Shown here piece by piece: positions 43,571 to 53,620 of a stretch of DNA of 64,000 bases (positions within the stretch are counted from its first letter, which is position 1; each line of letters starts with the position of its first letter). The notes beneath the pieces were generated by a model. The model saw nothing but the letters and a program-made list of their open reading frames with translations. It was not told where the DNA came from and searched no databases. Source of the DNA: Limnephilus marmoratus (Eukaryota > Arthropoda > Insecta > Trichoptera > Limnephilidae). The stretch lies in assembly GCA_917880885.1 (NCBI GenBank), contig OU862933.1:6123452-6187451 (forward strand), read 5' to 3'. Both the position numbers and the translations under genes were made by a program.

Positions 43571-43844
43571 ATGTCGGCGGAAAAAATTCAAAATGTTCTC
43601 GAAAATGTCACGAGCAATCGAGGGCAAAAGTTATAAAACGCGCTGTCGTTCCAGTGGTTATGACGGCAGTAGAGCTCACTATGGAAATGACACGTTAGCT
43701 ACCAATAGTTTCACTTTAAAAACAGGTGTGCAAATTTCACCAGTTCTCCGGTCACGCAGATCGAACTGCTTCAGAAAATATATGTTTTGTCTCTTAGTTT
43801 CGATTTTATTTTTTTTTTTATTTGTAATAATAAAGACAAGGTAA
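43571..43844 (+). pseudogene. Possible small tail-anchored protein, frame broken
   Basis: An ATG at 43571 opens a 21-codon frame (MSAEKIQNVLENVT...) that stops at about 43635. An overlapping frame continues from 43593 to a stop at 43842-43844. Its C-terminus has a basic patch (RSRRSNCFRK) and a 17- to 19-residue hydrophobic stretch ending IIKTR, like a tail anchor. A possible upstream coding exon with donor lies at 43233-43272 (MADLGKIIANIVK, then G|GTTAGT). I know no family for it. It could be a real gene with an unseen splice, a decayed retrocopy or chance. Confidence 0.3.
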
Positions 43845-43939
43845 ATACAATATGACAGGAAAAATAAAAATATTTTACACAAAAAGAAAAGTCCCAATAA
43901 ACTACTTTTTAGTAGTTTGTCAATGGGTGCTTTTACTTT

Positions 43940-44530
43940 GAGGATTTAAATAAACTTATTTTACTTTATTTTGCAGTTACAATTTTTACCATTTGTAATA
44001 TAATATTTGTTTTACCATTTGTACATTTTTTAATTTCAGCAGGTAACATAATCAATAAATTTGGTATCATGTAGTCCAGCGTTCTTTGTCCATATTTGTT
44101 CAAGTGCTTAGGTACAATTAGTCCTTCATTTAGCGTAAAACGGGTATTGTAAATGTGATCCAGTTTATGTATGTATATAGGGCTATTCATATGCTGAGAT
44201 ATAATTTTATACCACAGAATTGCTCTTACTGAGAGAATTTTGAGATTCTGGTAAAAGTACGGAACATTATGTCTTTGTTCGTATAAACTTTTATGCGCTA
44301 ATAATTTAACTAATGATTTTTGAACCGATTGAACATGATTTACAATTGTGTTACAGGAAAGTCCCCAGGCTGTAATTCCATACCTTACAATAGATTCAGC
44401 TAATGATAAATAAATTATGTGTGCATATTGGAACATAGAATTTTAATTTATATAATCTGTTAACAATAGATCTGAGTCGTTCACAGACTTTATTAAAAGT
44501 GGATAACGTATTAGATAGGTACATATTTTA
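43940..44530 (-). pseudogene. Non-LTR reverse transcriptase 3' part
   Basis: The 156-codon frame 43966-44436 encodes IIYLSLAESIVRYGITAWG, VQSVQKSLVKLLAHKS and AILWYKIISQ. The S-L-x-E-S-x-x-R-Y-G-I-x-x-W-G block is characteristic of Jockey-type reverse transcriptases after the palm. Upstream, another frame reads VNRLYKLKFYVP, the expected preceding block, so a frameshift lies near 44435. The catalytic palm is missing. The 3' end near 43940 is A/T-rich without a clean tail. Confidence 0.8.
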
Positions 44531-44824
44531 TTTTTAAAAAGATTTTTTTGCAGATTCAGGATTACACTCCAGCTTCATCAGAACCACTCCATAATCTTTA
44601 CTAATGATCAGTAGAAGTTAAATGGGGTATGTTGAATATAACTCTCCGCTATCCCTTTGATAAAACCCCATTGCAATTCAAATTCGATTTGCATTTCAAG
44701 TGCCAATTACTAACGTCATTTTCAAGTGACTGATTTGTGTGACTTCCGAAACGGGTAGCCAATGTCATTAATCACAATTCAGGGGTCATTCGTAAAAAAA
44801 TATATAAATTAAATTGTTTATTTA

Positions 44825-45415
44825 ACTACGCAGATTTGACATTACATTCAATTAAAAGACGAAGACTAAATTCATTTAATAATCACTTAGATATTGAAAG
44901 AAGAGTAAATGCAGGTAACTTTATTAATGGAGGACTGGAGGCAGTTGGCGCTAAAAAAAATTGTCCAAAGAAGCGAACTGGCAGAAGAAGGATGAAAGTA
45001 CTGAATGCTGTAGAAATGAGATTCCTGAGGAGTACTTAGCTATGGTAAAACAATTTATGAAAGTGAAGGAAATATGGAGATCCTCAAAGAATGCAAGGCT
45101 GATTCGAGTAAGCATAAGAAAGGGATCAGATCAAACCATCTGAGAATTAATGAACGAAAAAAGGAGTGTAAGGAAAATATAACACGCACGTGTGAATGGT
45201 AGAAGAAGTCGGGGACGCCCGAGGAAGACATGGCACGATCAAGTGGATCAGATACTTCAGTCGGGCCATGTTAAAAGTCAGAATAACAGAAGAGTACGTA
45301 TGAGATATAGTATGAATGTGAATGAGGCAAAAAGTGTGTGCCAAGACCGAGTTAATTGGCGGTCCGTCCTCTCTGCCTACCCCTGCGGGGAAACAGCGGA
45401 TGGTTAGTTAGTTAT
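44825..45415 (+). pseudogene. RTE-like reverse transcriptase C-terminus, decayed
   Basis: MKVLNAVEMRFLRST (to 45037) and, after stops and frameshifts, NGRRSRGRPRKTWHDQVDQI and NEAKSVCQDRVNWRSVLSAY (45192-45407) match the C-terminal G-R-P-x-x-x-W and D-R-x-x-W-R blocks of endonuclease/reverse-transcriptase elements in insects. At least three frame changes separate the blocks. This copy is older than those at 15.8 and 27.1 kb. Confidence 0.75.
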
Positions 45416-45419
45416 GATT

Positions 45420-46229
45420 TATGATCTATAATCTCTCAACATACATATTTTGGAAGATGGATAAAAAAATATTATTATAAGATTTTATTGTAAAGAATTC
45501 TACCATCTACATTGATTAAAGTTTCATGTCTACCTTATTAGTACTGCAAGTTTCCGGAAACCGTGTATATTTGTTGGAAAACAAATTGGAAACTTGCGCT
45601 TGCTTTGAAGAGACAAAATACCTATACTCATCGAATAGGTAGGTACAGGAATCAATTCATTATAAATTTAATATATTATGTAGGATATAAATTTGATAAG
45701 AGTGTTTCCTGACTAAGTGCTCCAGTGTTACCAGATAGCAAACAGAAACAACTGGAGCATTCATACCTAACCTTCACGCTACTTGGGCACTGTTTACGAG
45801 TGTGTACCCTACCGCAATATGCGTGACTGTCATATTACACGAATGCATTCAAAACACATGTCATTTGCATTGGCTCGGTGCAAATATGCCCCAGGCAATT
45901 AAATGCCTATTATGCCGAATGCCAATATCCAAAATTTTCGGATCGGTTCACTCGGCACTTTAGTTCCATTTCTTGTTCACACGTGTCACTCCGAGTGAAA
46001 GAGGCGGAATGAAAGATAGAAATTATCGAAAAGTGAAGCGCCATTACCGGACTGCATTTTATTTTATTTTAATACATTCGAGTAAGACAGACATGATGCC
46101 CAAAAATTTACAATGATGGATGTATAACATCAAAAATTTATACACAAACAATTGCTAAATACGCAAAAGTAAATGACAAAGAAGAATGGGTAAAACATAT
46201 AACAAAAATAGGTTCACAAACAGTTCAGT
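45420..46229. other. Intron stretch with no recognised gene
   Basis: TTTCCGGAAACCGTGTATAT near 45550 is a variant end of the hairpin element at 56297. Otherwise nothing recognised. Confidence 0.4.
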
Positions 46230-46430
46230 TTGGGAGGCGGGTATGGGTACCGCTGATATAACAAACACCCTGCCATAAGTCACTGTAAGTGGTTCGCTAC
46301 GTTTGGTGATTTTGTTCGTGGGGTGAGGTTTGTCTAGGTCTTTGCGGCGAATGCGTTTGCCTAATCACTGCGTAGCGGGCCGGATCGGGAGAGACTGGTT
46401 GAGGGAGACCTACCCAAGTATTTGGGGTAC
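46230..46430 (+). repeat. Repeat family B copy
   Basis: GGGAGGCGGGTATGGGTACC, GTGGTTCGCTACGTTTGGTG and GCGGGCCGGATCGGGAGAG follow the family order. It abuts SINE A directly at about 46428, with the sequence TTTGGGGTACGTTGTGAGGC bridging both, so the two joined by insertion or recombination. Confidence 0.7.
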
Positions 46431-46745
46431 GTTGTGAGGCTGAAGGTATTAGGGAGTGGAAAAAGGGAAAGGTGGGAAAGTACCTGGCTGTACAGGTCTG
46501 GTCACCAAATAGCTATTTGAAGCAACGTATCAATTCTGCATGGTGGTCTTATACAAGGGTGATATACACAGGGTGTCTTCCACTCTGGAACGTGCCGCAA
46601 ATTAACTATATATTATTTTTAAAGACTGAACATAACACAAATGAAATAACACAATCGAATACAAATTACTTGCGCACGCCGGAATTTGAACCCGCGATCC
46701 CCGGATTACTGGTAGAGAGCGTTACCCCTCAACCCAACTTCTAAT
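46430..46745 (-). mobile_element. SINE A copy
   Basis: Minus strand: tRNA-like head with B-box-like GGGTTCAAATTCC (about 46680-46695), linker, then body to GCTGAAGG. The 3' segment with the A tail is missing because family B adjoins there. Confidence 0.75.
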
Positions 46746-46749
46746 AAGC

Positions 46750-47190
46750 CCCAAGTACCTACTAAGTCATAAGAAAAAAAAAATTATAGTTCATCCAAAA
46801 AGTCGAAACAATTCCAGTGACCTACAGGAATTAAGCGATTTTTTATGTCCATTTGAGCGTGCCCTTCGGCAGTTGCCCAGATTACCGGACGGTTGCTGCA
46901 CCACTGATCACATGTCATAGCAACACCGCACGCCGATAGCAATGTAATACCGGTATGAATATTAGATACCATTTCAGTGCACAATCATCACCTGCCATTT
47001 TACGCCTGGGTGATTCAAAACCAACAAAAAAGGCAGTTTTTTAAATATTAAAAACACGGAATATCCAATTCGATTATGAGTCATGCCATTTACATGGAAC
47101 AGTGCAGAACAGAGCAGCGAACAGCAGCTGTCTTGATAAAACCAAGAACGGTGTTTTATAATACAATTGTGAAGCAGGAAATTTCTATGG
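46750..47190. other. Intron stretch with no recognised gene
   Basis: Frames of 66 and 74 codons on the minus strand carry no known motif. Confidence 0.4.
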
Positions 47191-47191
47191 A

Positions 47192-47395
47192 GCTTCACAG
47201 ACGGTCATCCAAGGGAAGACCAAAGAACTCCTGAATGACTAATGTTCCAAAATATTACAGAGAAACAACGGCCTGGATGAAAGCGATACCCAGAACCAAA
47301 AAAGATATAGCCTGAGAACGAGAAGATCCGACCCCAACAGTCTACAGTCTACCTAGGCAATGACTTGCGACAGAGCAAGGAAGAAGAAGAAGATG
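47192..47395 (+). pseudogene. Non-LTR retrotransposon 3' end fragment
   Basis: The frame reads RRSSKGRPKNS, stop, then NVPKYYRETTAWMKAIPRTK, resembling the G-R-P-x-x-x-W-x-D-x-V ... W-x-x-x-A-x-x-R block that ends many RTE-like proteins. It terminates in GAAGAAGAAGAAG, a microsatellite tail. Stops make it non-functional. Confidence 0.5.
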
Positions 47396-47786
47396 TTTTA
47401 TAAAACATGTTTTCATAAATAAATACAATATTCATAATCAAAATTTATTAAACTCAAAAGAACAGTAGAATCTGAAGTGTGACGCCAAAAGGTTTTACAT
47501 CACAAGATGTTGCATAATTGCTAATTTCGCACGTGATGTCGTTTAGGGCGGTATCTGTGACGTCAGAGCGAAGCGTTTAGGGTTATTGTTTATTAAATCA
47601 CATTTTAAAAACGATTGATTCATTATTTAATAACAATATACCTACAATAAAACTAATATATTCCGAAATGACCTTTTTATATATGTTATACCTATATAAG
47701 TAATGTTTCACAGAAGAAGAAAAGAATACTAATAAATTTAAACGAAATATGAAACAGAACAAGACCCAGAAAAATTAAAAGGTAAC

Positions 47787-47864
47787 GGTAGCAACTGGGA
47801 CTCGAACCCAGGATCTCTCGTCTTAGCGGGATAAGACGCCTTTATCAACTCGGCCATTGGAACC
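47787..47864 (-). pseudogene. tRNA-like SINE head
   Basis: A-box-like TGGCCGAGTTGATAAAGG, an anticodon-like stem GTCTT/AAGAC with an 8-base loop and a perfect T-stem (CTGGG/CCCAG) are readable. The acceptor stem (GGTTCCA with TGCTACC) is only partly paired. The form suggests a class II (Leu/Ser-type) tRNA ancestor. It should not be annotated as a working tRNA. Confidence 0.65.
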
Positions 47865-47939
47865 CATATATTTTCTGTCATATTTGTCTATCTCATATTT
47901 CAAATTCTAGTTAAGGCGCTGTAAGTAAGACAAGATATT

Positions 47940-48262
47940 TGGGAGGCGGGAATGGGTACCGCCGCCACGGGAACCTTTATTGGATAACCAACACCTCTGC
48001 CATAGGTCACCCCAAGTGGTTCGCTACGTTTGGTGATTAAGCAGGGGTGCCCGGGTTCATGGGGTGAGGTTTGTCTAGGTCTTGGAGGCGGATGACCAGG
48101 ACATTCTGAACCCCAAATTTCTACCCACCCCTTAAACCCTGTTCCTTCCCAGAACTTTCCTTTCCTTAAAAAAACCCTCCACACAGCATCCCCAAAGATG
48201 ACGTAGGGCCTGAGGGAAATTATTTTTCTCAGGGCCTCCTGTGTGGAGCTCATGTAAAAAAA
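47940..48262 (+). repeat. Repeat families B and C joined
   Basis: The B part (GGGAGGCGGGAATGGGTACC to TTGTCTAGGTCTTGGAGGCG) is followed by TTTCTACCCACCCCTTAAAC and then the C part (GATGACGTAGGGCCTGAGGG to an A run). A similar B-to-C-side order is seen at 60150-60575. This suggests B and C are two ends of one retroelement about 300-400 bp long. Confidence 0.65.
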
Positions 48263-48709
48263 AGAGATCCTGGGGTCGAGTCCCCGTTGCCACCGTTACA
48301 TTTTTATTTTTCCGTGTTTTTGTCTGCCTCATGCTTATTCTTCAATGATATATTATTATTATTATAAACATACTTTGTTCACCTTTTTACCACAACAGAC
48401 AACTTGCATTCGGGCGTTAGAAAATACTGCATGCAAAATAAATTATTGTAAAAGTAATTTTTTATTTTTCGTTTTTTGTAATTTCGAATGCAATATTATT
48501 TTCAACCCGAATGATAATACCTAGTTGTCTTGATAATTCGAAAGTTTTAAGCGATCCCGAAAAATTACCAAGATTTTTCATTGAAATTTCTGATTACTTA
48601 ATTACTTATTTTTCCTTGCACTATTGCGCAATGCGATCGATTACATTGGTTGTTAATTTAAAATCAAACAACCAACGCAAGGTGTTAAAACGTCACGCGT
48701 TACCTAGAC

Positions 48710-49509
48710 CAGCGTTTCCCAAAAGGTGTTCCGCGGACCCTGGGGTTCCGTAGAAGCATCACAAGGGTTCCGCGTTCCGTCCGGATTGTTGCAAGGATCA
48801 TTGCAAGGAAGAAACACAAATACTTTTACAGTAAACGACAAAATCTCTTCTCTTAGAAAGAAACTTGTCTTCTGGATAGAATGTGTTAAACCGAAACAGT
48901 ACCAATTTTTTCTCTTTTAAACGAGTTTCTGGAAAAAAAGAGTTACAAGTAACCTCAGATATCGAAAAATGCATTTACGAACATTTGATGGCCCTCAAGA
49001 AATCTCTGGAAGAGTATTTACTTGAAAAAAACCTGCAGGACATTGACTGGGTACAGAATCCATTCCTAGTTCACAGGAAACGTACAGCAACAGAGTACGA
49101 GACTTGATAGATATCAAATATTCTTCTTCCTTACAACAAAAGTTTAATTCAGAAAAAACTAATCTGGATGAGTTTTGGATTGGACTTAAAAATGAATATC
49201 CAGAAATCGTCGAGAAGGCTATCACAGTTTTTTTACCGTTTGTGAACTGATTTTTCGGCTTACGCTTACACAAAAAACAAATACAGAAACAGACTGGATG
49301 CAGCTCCAGATCTTCGTATTCAGCTGTCTGCCACAAAGCCTGATTTCAATGCTATTTTAACAAAAACACAAAACTTTTGATCTTTCTTTTCAAGGTAAAC
49401 ATGAAAGTATTCAAACTACGAGTTAATCTTTTTCTTATAAAAATAGGGTTCCGCCTAGAAAAGTATGATCGATAAGGGTTCCGGGGCGAAAAGAAATTGG
49501 GAAACGCTG
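48710..49509 (+). mobile_element. hAT transposon, internally deleted
   Basis: Inverted ends CAGCGTTTCCCAA (48710) and TTGGGAAACGCTG (49497-49509) are perfect. An exact 8-bp duplication ACCTAGAC flanks the element (48702-48709, 49510-49517). Subterminal GGGTTCCGC motifs repeat at both ends. The 800-bp element keeps only the 3' part of a transposase gene. Confidence 0.93.
48883..49380 (+). pseudogene. hAT transposase C-terminus (hATC dimerisation domain)
   Basis: One frame reads LQVTSDIEKCIYEHLMALKK and DWVQNPFLVHRK (to 49107). A second, shifted frame reads EKTNLDEFWIGLKNEYPEIV and EKAITVFLPF. A third reads NKYRNRLDAAPDLRIQLSA. In order, these are the C-terminal region of ZBED/SCAND3-type hAT transposases, including the E-F-W-x-x-x-x-x-E-Y-P and R-N-R-L blocks of the hATC domain. 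The RNase-H-like catalytic part is missing and at least two frameshifts and stops are present. Confidence 0.85.
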
Positions 49510-49699
49510 ACCTAGACAATATAAAGCGCAAGTCGTAGGTATTCATCGATTTCTTATTGATTAATCCGAAGATAGTGTGATCATAAATTTACAATTTATT
49601 GCATTTAATTCAAATCATAAATAGATGCGATTATCAGGGAAGACCTGGCTGATAAATTTTCTTTGACTTGAATTGATTACAATGCACACGACCTTGCTT

Positions 49700-50520
49700 C
49701 TAAAATGCAATTAGAGTATTGTCCACATTTAGATTACTGCTCTATGATATTAAACCAGCAGAAGACCAAATACATGGCCGTAGGATGCGCGATGCGCCCA
49801 ACCAACCCCAACTCTCTCATGTGGAAGTCAAAATTTTGAAACGGTAACAATATTCACCTACCTAGGCTCCCTGATAACAAACGAGAATAATACCACAGAG
49901 GCTTCGACCAAGTATACCCATGCCATACGTCATGCACAGAGGAGATCCAGAAGCGCATAGTGAACGCTAATCGCTGTTATTTCCGCCTACAAAACCAAAT
50001 AAAATCCAGACTGCTGTCCAGAAACACCAAGATGTTAGTGTACAAAACACTTATCAGACCAGTACTCACATACGCAGCTGAGACTTGGGTACTAACTAAG
50101 AGGAATCAGCGAGCACTGGATGTTTTTGAAAGGAAAATTTTGAGACGTATCTTCGGACCGGTTTCAGAAAATGGATTTCGGCGCAGACGTTGTAATAATG
50201 AGCTATATACTCTGTATAAGGATCTAAACGTCACAAAATTTATAAAACTGGGAAGACTTCGGTGGCTGGGTCATGTAGAGAGAATGACCGAGCATCAAGC
50301 ACCAAAGTCACAGCTGAACTTAAGATTGACAGGGCGAAGGAGCCTGGGAAGATCAAGTTTAAGATGGAGCGACAACGTCTTCAAAGATATATCCACCTTG
50401 GAGATTATAAACTGGAGAGAGCTGGCACAAAACCGTGATGAGTGGAGGAAGACTCTTGAGAAGGCCAAGACCCACCAGGGGTTGTAGAGCCAAGTGTGAT
50501 GATGATGATGTTATATTTGG
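49700..50520 (+). pseudogene. RTE-clade endonuclease/reverse-transcriptase 3' part
   Basis: The frame open from about 49942 to the stop at 50485-50487 encodes KRIVNANRCYFRLQNQIKS, KTLIRPVLTYAAETWVLTKR, FERKILRRIFGPV and GRLRWLGHVERM. It then reads G-R-R-S-L-G-R-S-S-L-R-W. These are the diagnostic post-palm blocks of RTE-type elements. Upstream in shifted frames are KTKYMAVG and FTYLGSLIT, so frameshifts lie near 49840 and 49940. The end is a TGATGATGATG tail, as in RTE elements. The catalytic palm is outside the truncated copy. Confidence 0.88.
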
Positions 50521-51850
50521 CCAATGAAGGAAACTTGAGCAAGATAGAAGTTATATAGAACAGAGCTATGAGATGTATAATGGGGAAAGGCAAGTACGCA
50601 AGGGTTAATCAAATGTGAGAGGAGCTAAATTGGATTCCTATTAAAAAAAAGAGACACAGAACCGCCTAATGTAAGGAGGATTTGAGGTGTATGAAGAAAT
50701 GCCTGAAAGTCTGAAGAATGAAGGAAGAATTAATGTATGGGTCCATAGTTCTTCATAAAAAAGAAGAAGATGGTTTGAAAGGGAGATATGTAAATTCGAA
50801 TGTTAGAGGGAGCGCGTTAATATAAAAAAAAACGATTATAATTAAGCGAGAATTGTGAAAAAATTTAATAAAACACGACTCGTTAAAAAAAAGCAGAAAT
50901 TTAGATCATACTTTGCGATTGATTTTTTCTATCGAGGGAATTTCATATAATTACCGTTTCGACTGGAGTGACATTATCTTAAAAAATAATATATACTTTT
51001 TTAAGAACTAAAAAACATAAAGTGTTCAAGGAAAATATGTTACAAATTGGAAGAAATTCGGAATGCCGAGTCTTAAAAAGGGATGTTATGCTTACTATAA
51101 AAATATAATGTTTATAAAATGATATGTTACCTTGTCCATAATAATTTACACACGAATCTCGTTAAAACAAACTCAATAAATAAGTTTAAAAAATATTTCC
51201 AGATAACCGAGCTTTGAATCTAACGTTTTCTTTGTAGCCCAAATTAAGGTGATAATCGATTGTAACGGCAATTTGTGGTGTCAATAATAAATTAATGATT
51301 GTTTGTCTAATGTTTGGACCGAAACGAAATGTACACCTTTATTATTTCATGCTTTTCTCTTTGTTTTTGCGCTTCATCGAAAATTATTCATCCAAAAGAA
51401 GAAAGAATTTTTAAAATGCTCATTGTTTGAAAGACTTAACGAAATGAAATAAAACAGAAATGAAGAAGATAACATTTAAACTTCTAGACAAAATTATGTG
51501 AGAGTGCGAAATAGCCAGTTTTAAAAATCACGAAGAGAAAGAAGTTCACGGAAATTATTTTAACCCTTTTAATGCCATTATAATTATGTACGAGTATATA
51601 GCCTTCAGAATACAGTAGGAACAAATAGTAAGATCTCATTTGTATCTTAAAAATTGTATTATTGATTCACCTACTTTACTACCAACCCATCCCTTTCAAT
51701 ATCTCCTCCCATAGACTCTGAAATGCTCTTCGTCAATTAACACTCAACTAATTATTAATACTATCCACCATTGTCCAGAATGGAAAGACTGGTCAACTCG
51801 AGATAAGACCCTGATTTTTTTGGTATACGTCTAATCGAGTTTTGTCTATG
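50521..51850. other. Intron stretch with no recognised gene
   Basis: AT-rich. A segment near 50530-50780 (ATGAAGAAATGCCTGAAAGT and neighbours) has a faint retroelement look but is closed in all frames. Confidence 0.4.
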
Positions 51851-51851
51851 T

Positions 51852-51898
51852 TCTTCATATTTGTTCACTTGCTTAGTGCAAGTGAACAAATATGAAGA
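51852..51898. repeat. Perfect 21-bp hairpin with a 5-base loop
   Basis: TCTTCATATTTGTTCACTTGC (51852-51872) is followed by TTAGT and then its exact complement (51878-51898). No mismatch occurs. It is too short for a normal microRNA precursor. It lies in the transcribed intron of fascin and would also form in fascin pre-mRNA. Confidence 0.9.
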
Positions 51899-51899
51899 G

Positions 51900-53620
51900 G
51901 TCTTGACATGACTTGTCACTTTATTTTTTTTCAGCCTTTCGTGTTTCGTCTTTGCATAAACCATATACCAACCTTAATTTATAATTTACATTCTTCATCT
52001 ATTCGTATTTCGTGTTATCTATTTCGTAAATTGGACGTAAGTTCACTAAAAATATATATACAAGCTGTAGAAAGAAAAACAAAGTGGAAAGGAAGATAAA
52101 GTTTTAGACATCTAGACAAAATAAGATTATATTCCATAAGAGAGTTTTAGTACCTAAGACCATGGAGTGTTGCAAAAGTCATTGAAACAAAACGTCAAGA
52201 CATAAACTCAAATAATTTTGGCAGTTGCCAGCCATAAAACGACAAAAAAACCGAAAAAGCTTCGGCCACAAATAACTTTACAGTCACAGTCTGTTGGTAA
52301 GTGCTTTGGGGAGGGGAACGTCGGAATGGACACTTCTATTTGCGGGGTTAATAATAATTTATCAACTAACCCCCTATTTGCAATATACATATATATTCTG
52401 CAGTGGGTAGAAGCGACAGTCTAGGTGTCTGGCGAAATTGGATATGCAAAACACTCGCCCGCCGGTGGCAAAGTTAATCCTAATAAAATTTACCCCTTTT
52501 ATAAGTCCGGATGTCCAAATCGACCAAACTAACACGTAGAAAGAGCGGAAATTTTTGAAGCTAAAATTTTAGAACTTTATGGAACTCTCTTGGTACTTTT
52601 GATAATTCGGCAGTATTAACAAAACTTTTAAGGATTTTGGTAAAATGGAAACGTACATATGCTTTAATCTCTCTCGTCTAGGGGCGATCAAGTTATCACA
52701 AGAGTGGAGGGCATTTCGAGTAGAGTGCAAACGTAAACCTGGGAGGGTCACACAATGTAAATTCTCTAGCAAAGATTACCAGTAACATGCCAAGGGGGAA
52801 TATTTTAAGGAATGGATATTTTTTTTAAATACTTATGCAAATCTTAGAGAGGTTGGGATTATGAATGGGGGAGGAAGAGACGAATACAACTCGGTCTTCC
52901 ATTTCGTTGTAAGTAGATGAAGTTTTAGATGACAAAAAGAAAAAGTGGAGAAATGATCGTGAGATCTTTGAAAAGACTCTGGAAATAAAATTAATTCAAG
53001 GGTGGACTGATGTCAAAGATTTGAAAATAATAAAACACAGTTTATTTACACGTCTTTCCAGAGAGCAAGATACTGAATATCACCCCCGCGAAAGAAAATA
53101 TTTTTCAATGTAACTTGAAATGGTAGAAGCTTTTACACAGACCGACATTTCCCAATCGTGTTGTTCCTTTCTTTACCAGCCTTTTTTTAGCCTCCTTACA
53201 ACAATATATCCTAAATTGGGGAATCAATAGTTCTGGAAGCGTTAAGCGGTCTCTTATAAACTAACAAAAATCTACCTCTATTGGTTTGCACCAAAGAATG
53301 AAATGACACGTAGGCGTGTTTCTTGATCCAAATATCTGCAGAGAGAGAGCTCTGTATTTTCATTGGCTCTCTCGGAGGTACTAATTCAGTGGTTACCTCG
53401 GTTTCCATTAAAATCTACGTGGAAGGCACGCCTATTCGAAGGTGTTTGTGTGTTATCTATTCAATGGTTTGCACTCATACCACATGGAAAATAAATTATT
53501 TAAATTATAAAATACACCAATAAATTATGAATATTAACACGCACGCGTGCAGGTACCCACTGATGAAAAAATCAAACCCCAAAGAAGACACATAAAAAAG
53601 TCCTGCTACTGAAACTCCAT
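51900..53620. other. Intron stretch with no recognised gene
   Basis: Short frames only, no element ends seen. GC content is slightly higher near 52300 and 52700, without motifs. Confidence 0.4.

Larger units (their letters stand above)
47715..48362. mobile_element. Composite inverted element with tRNA-like arms, copy 2
   Basis: It has the same architecture as 16966-17385. The left arm (47715-47800) holds GAAACAGAACAAG and CAACTGGGACTCGAACCC. The right arm (48268-48362) holds GGGGTCGAGTCCCCGTTGCC and ends in an ATTATTATTATTAT run. The left unit carries the full tRNA-like head, the right unit is cut just upstream of the T-arm. The shared spacer piece TCTCATATTTCAAATTCTA is present. A family B/C repeat has been added to the spacer. 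Confidence 0.75.
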
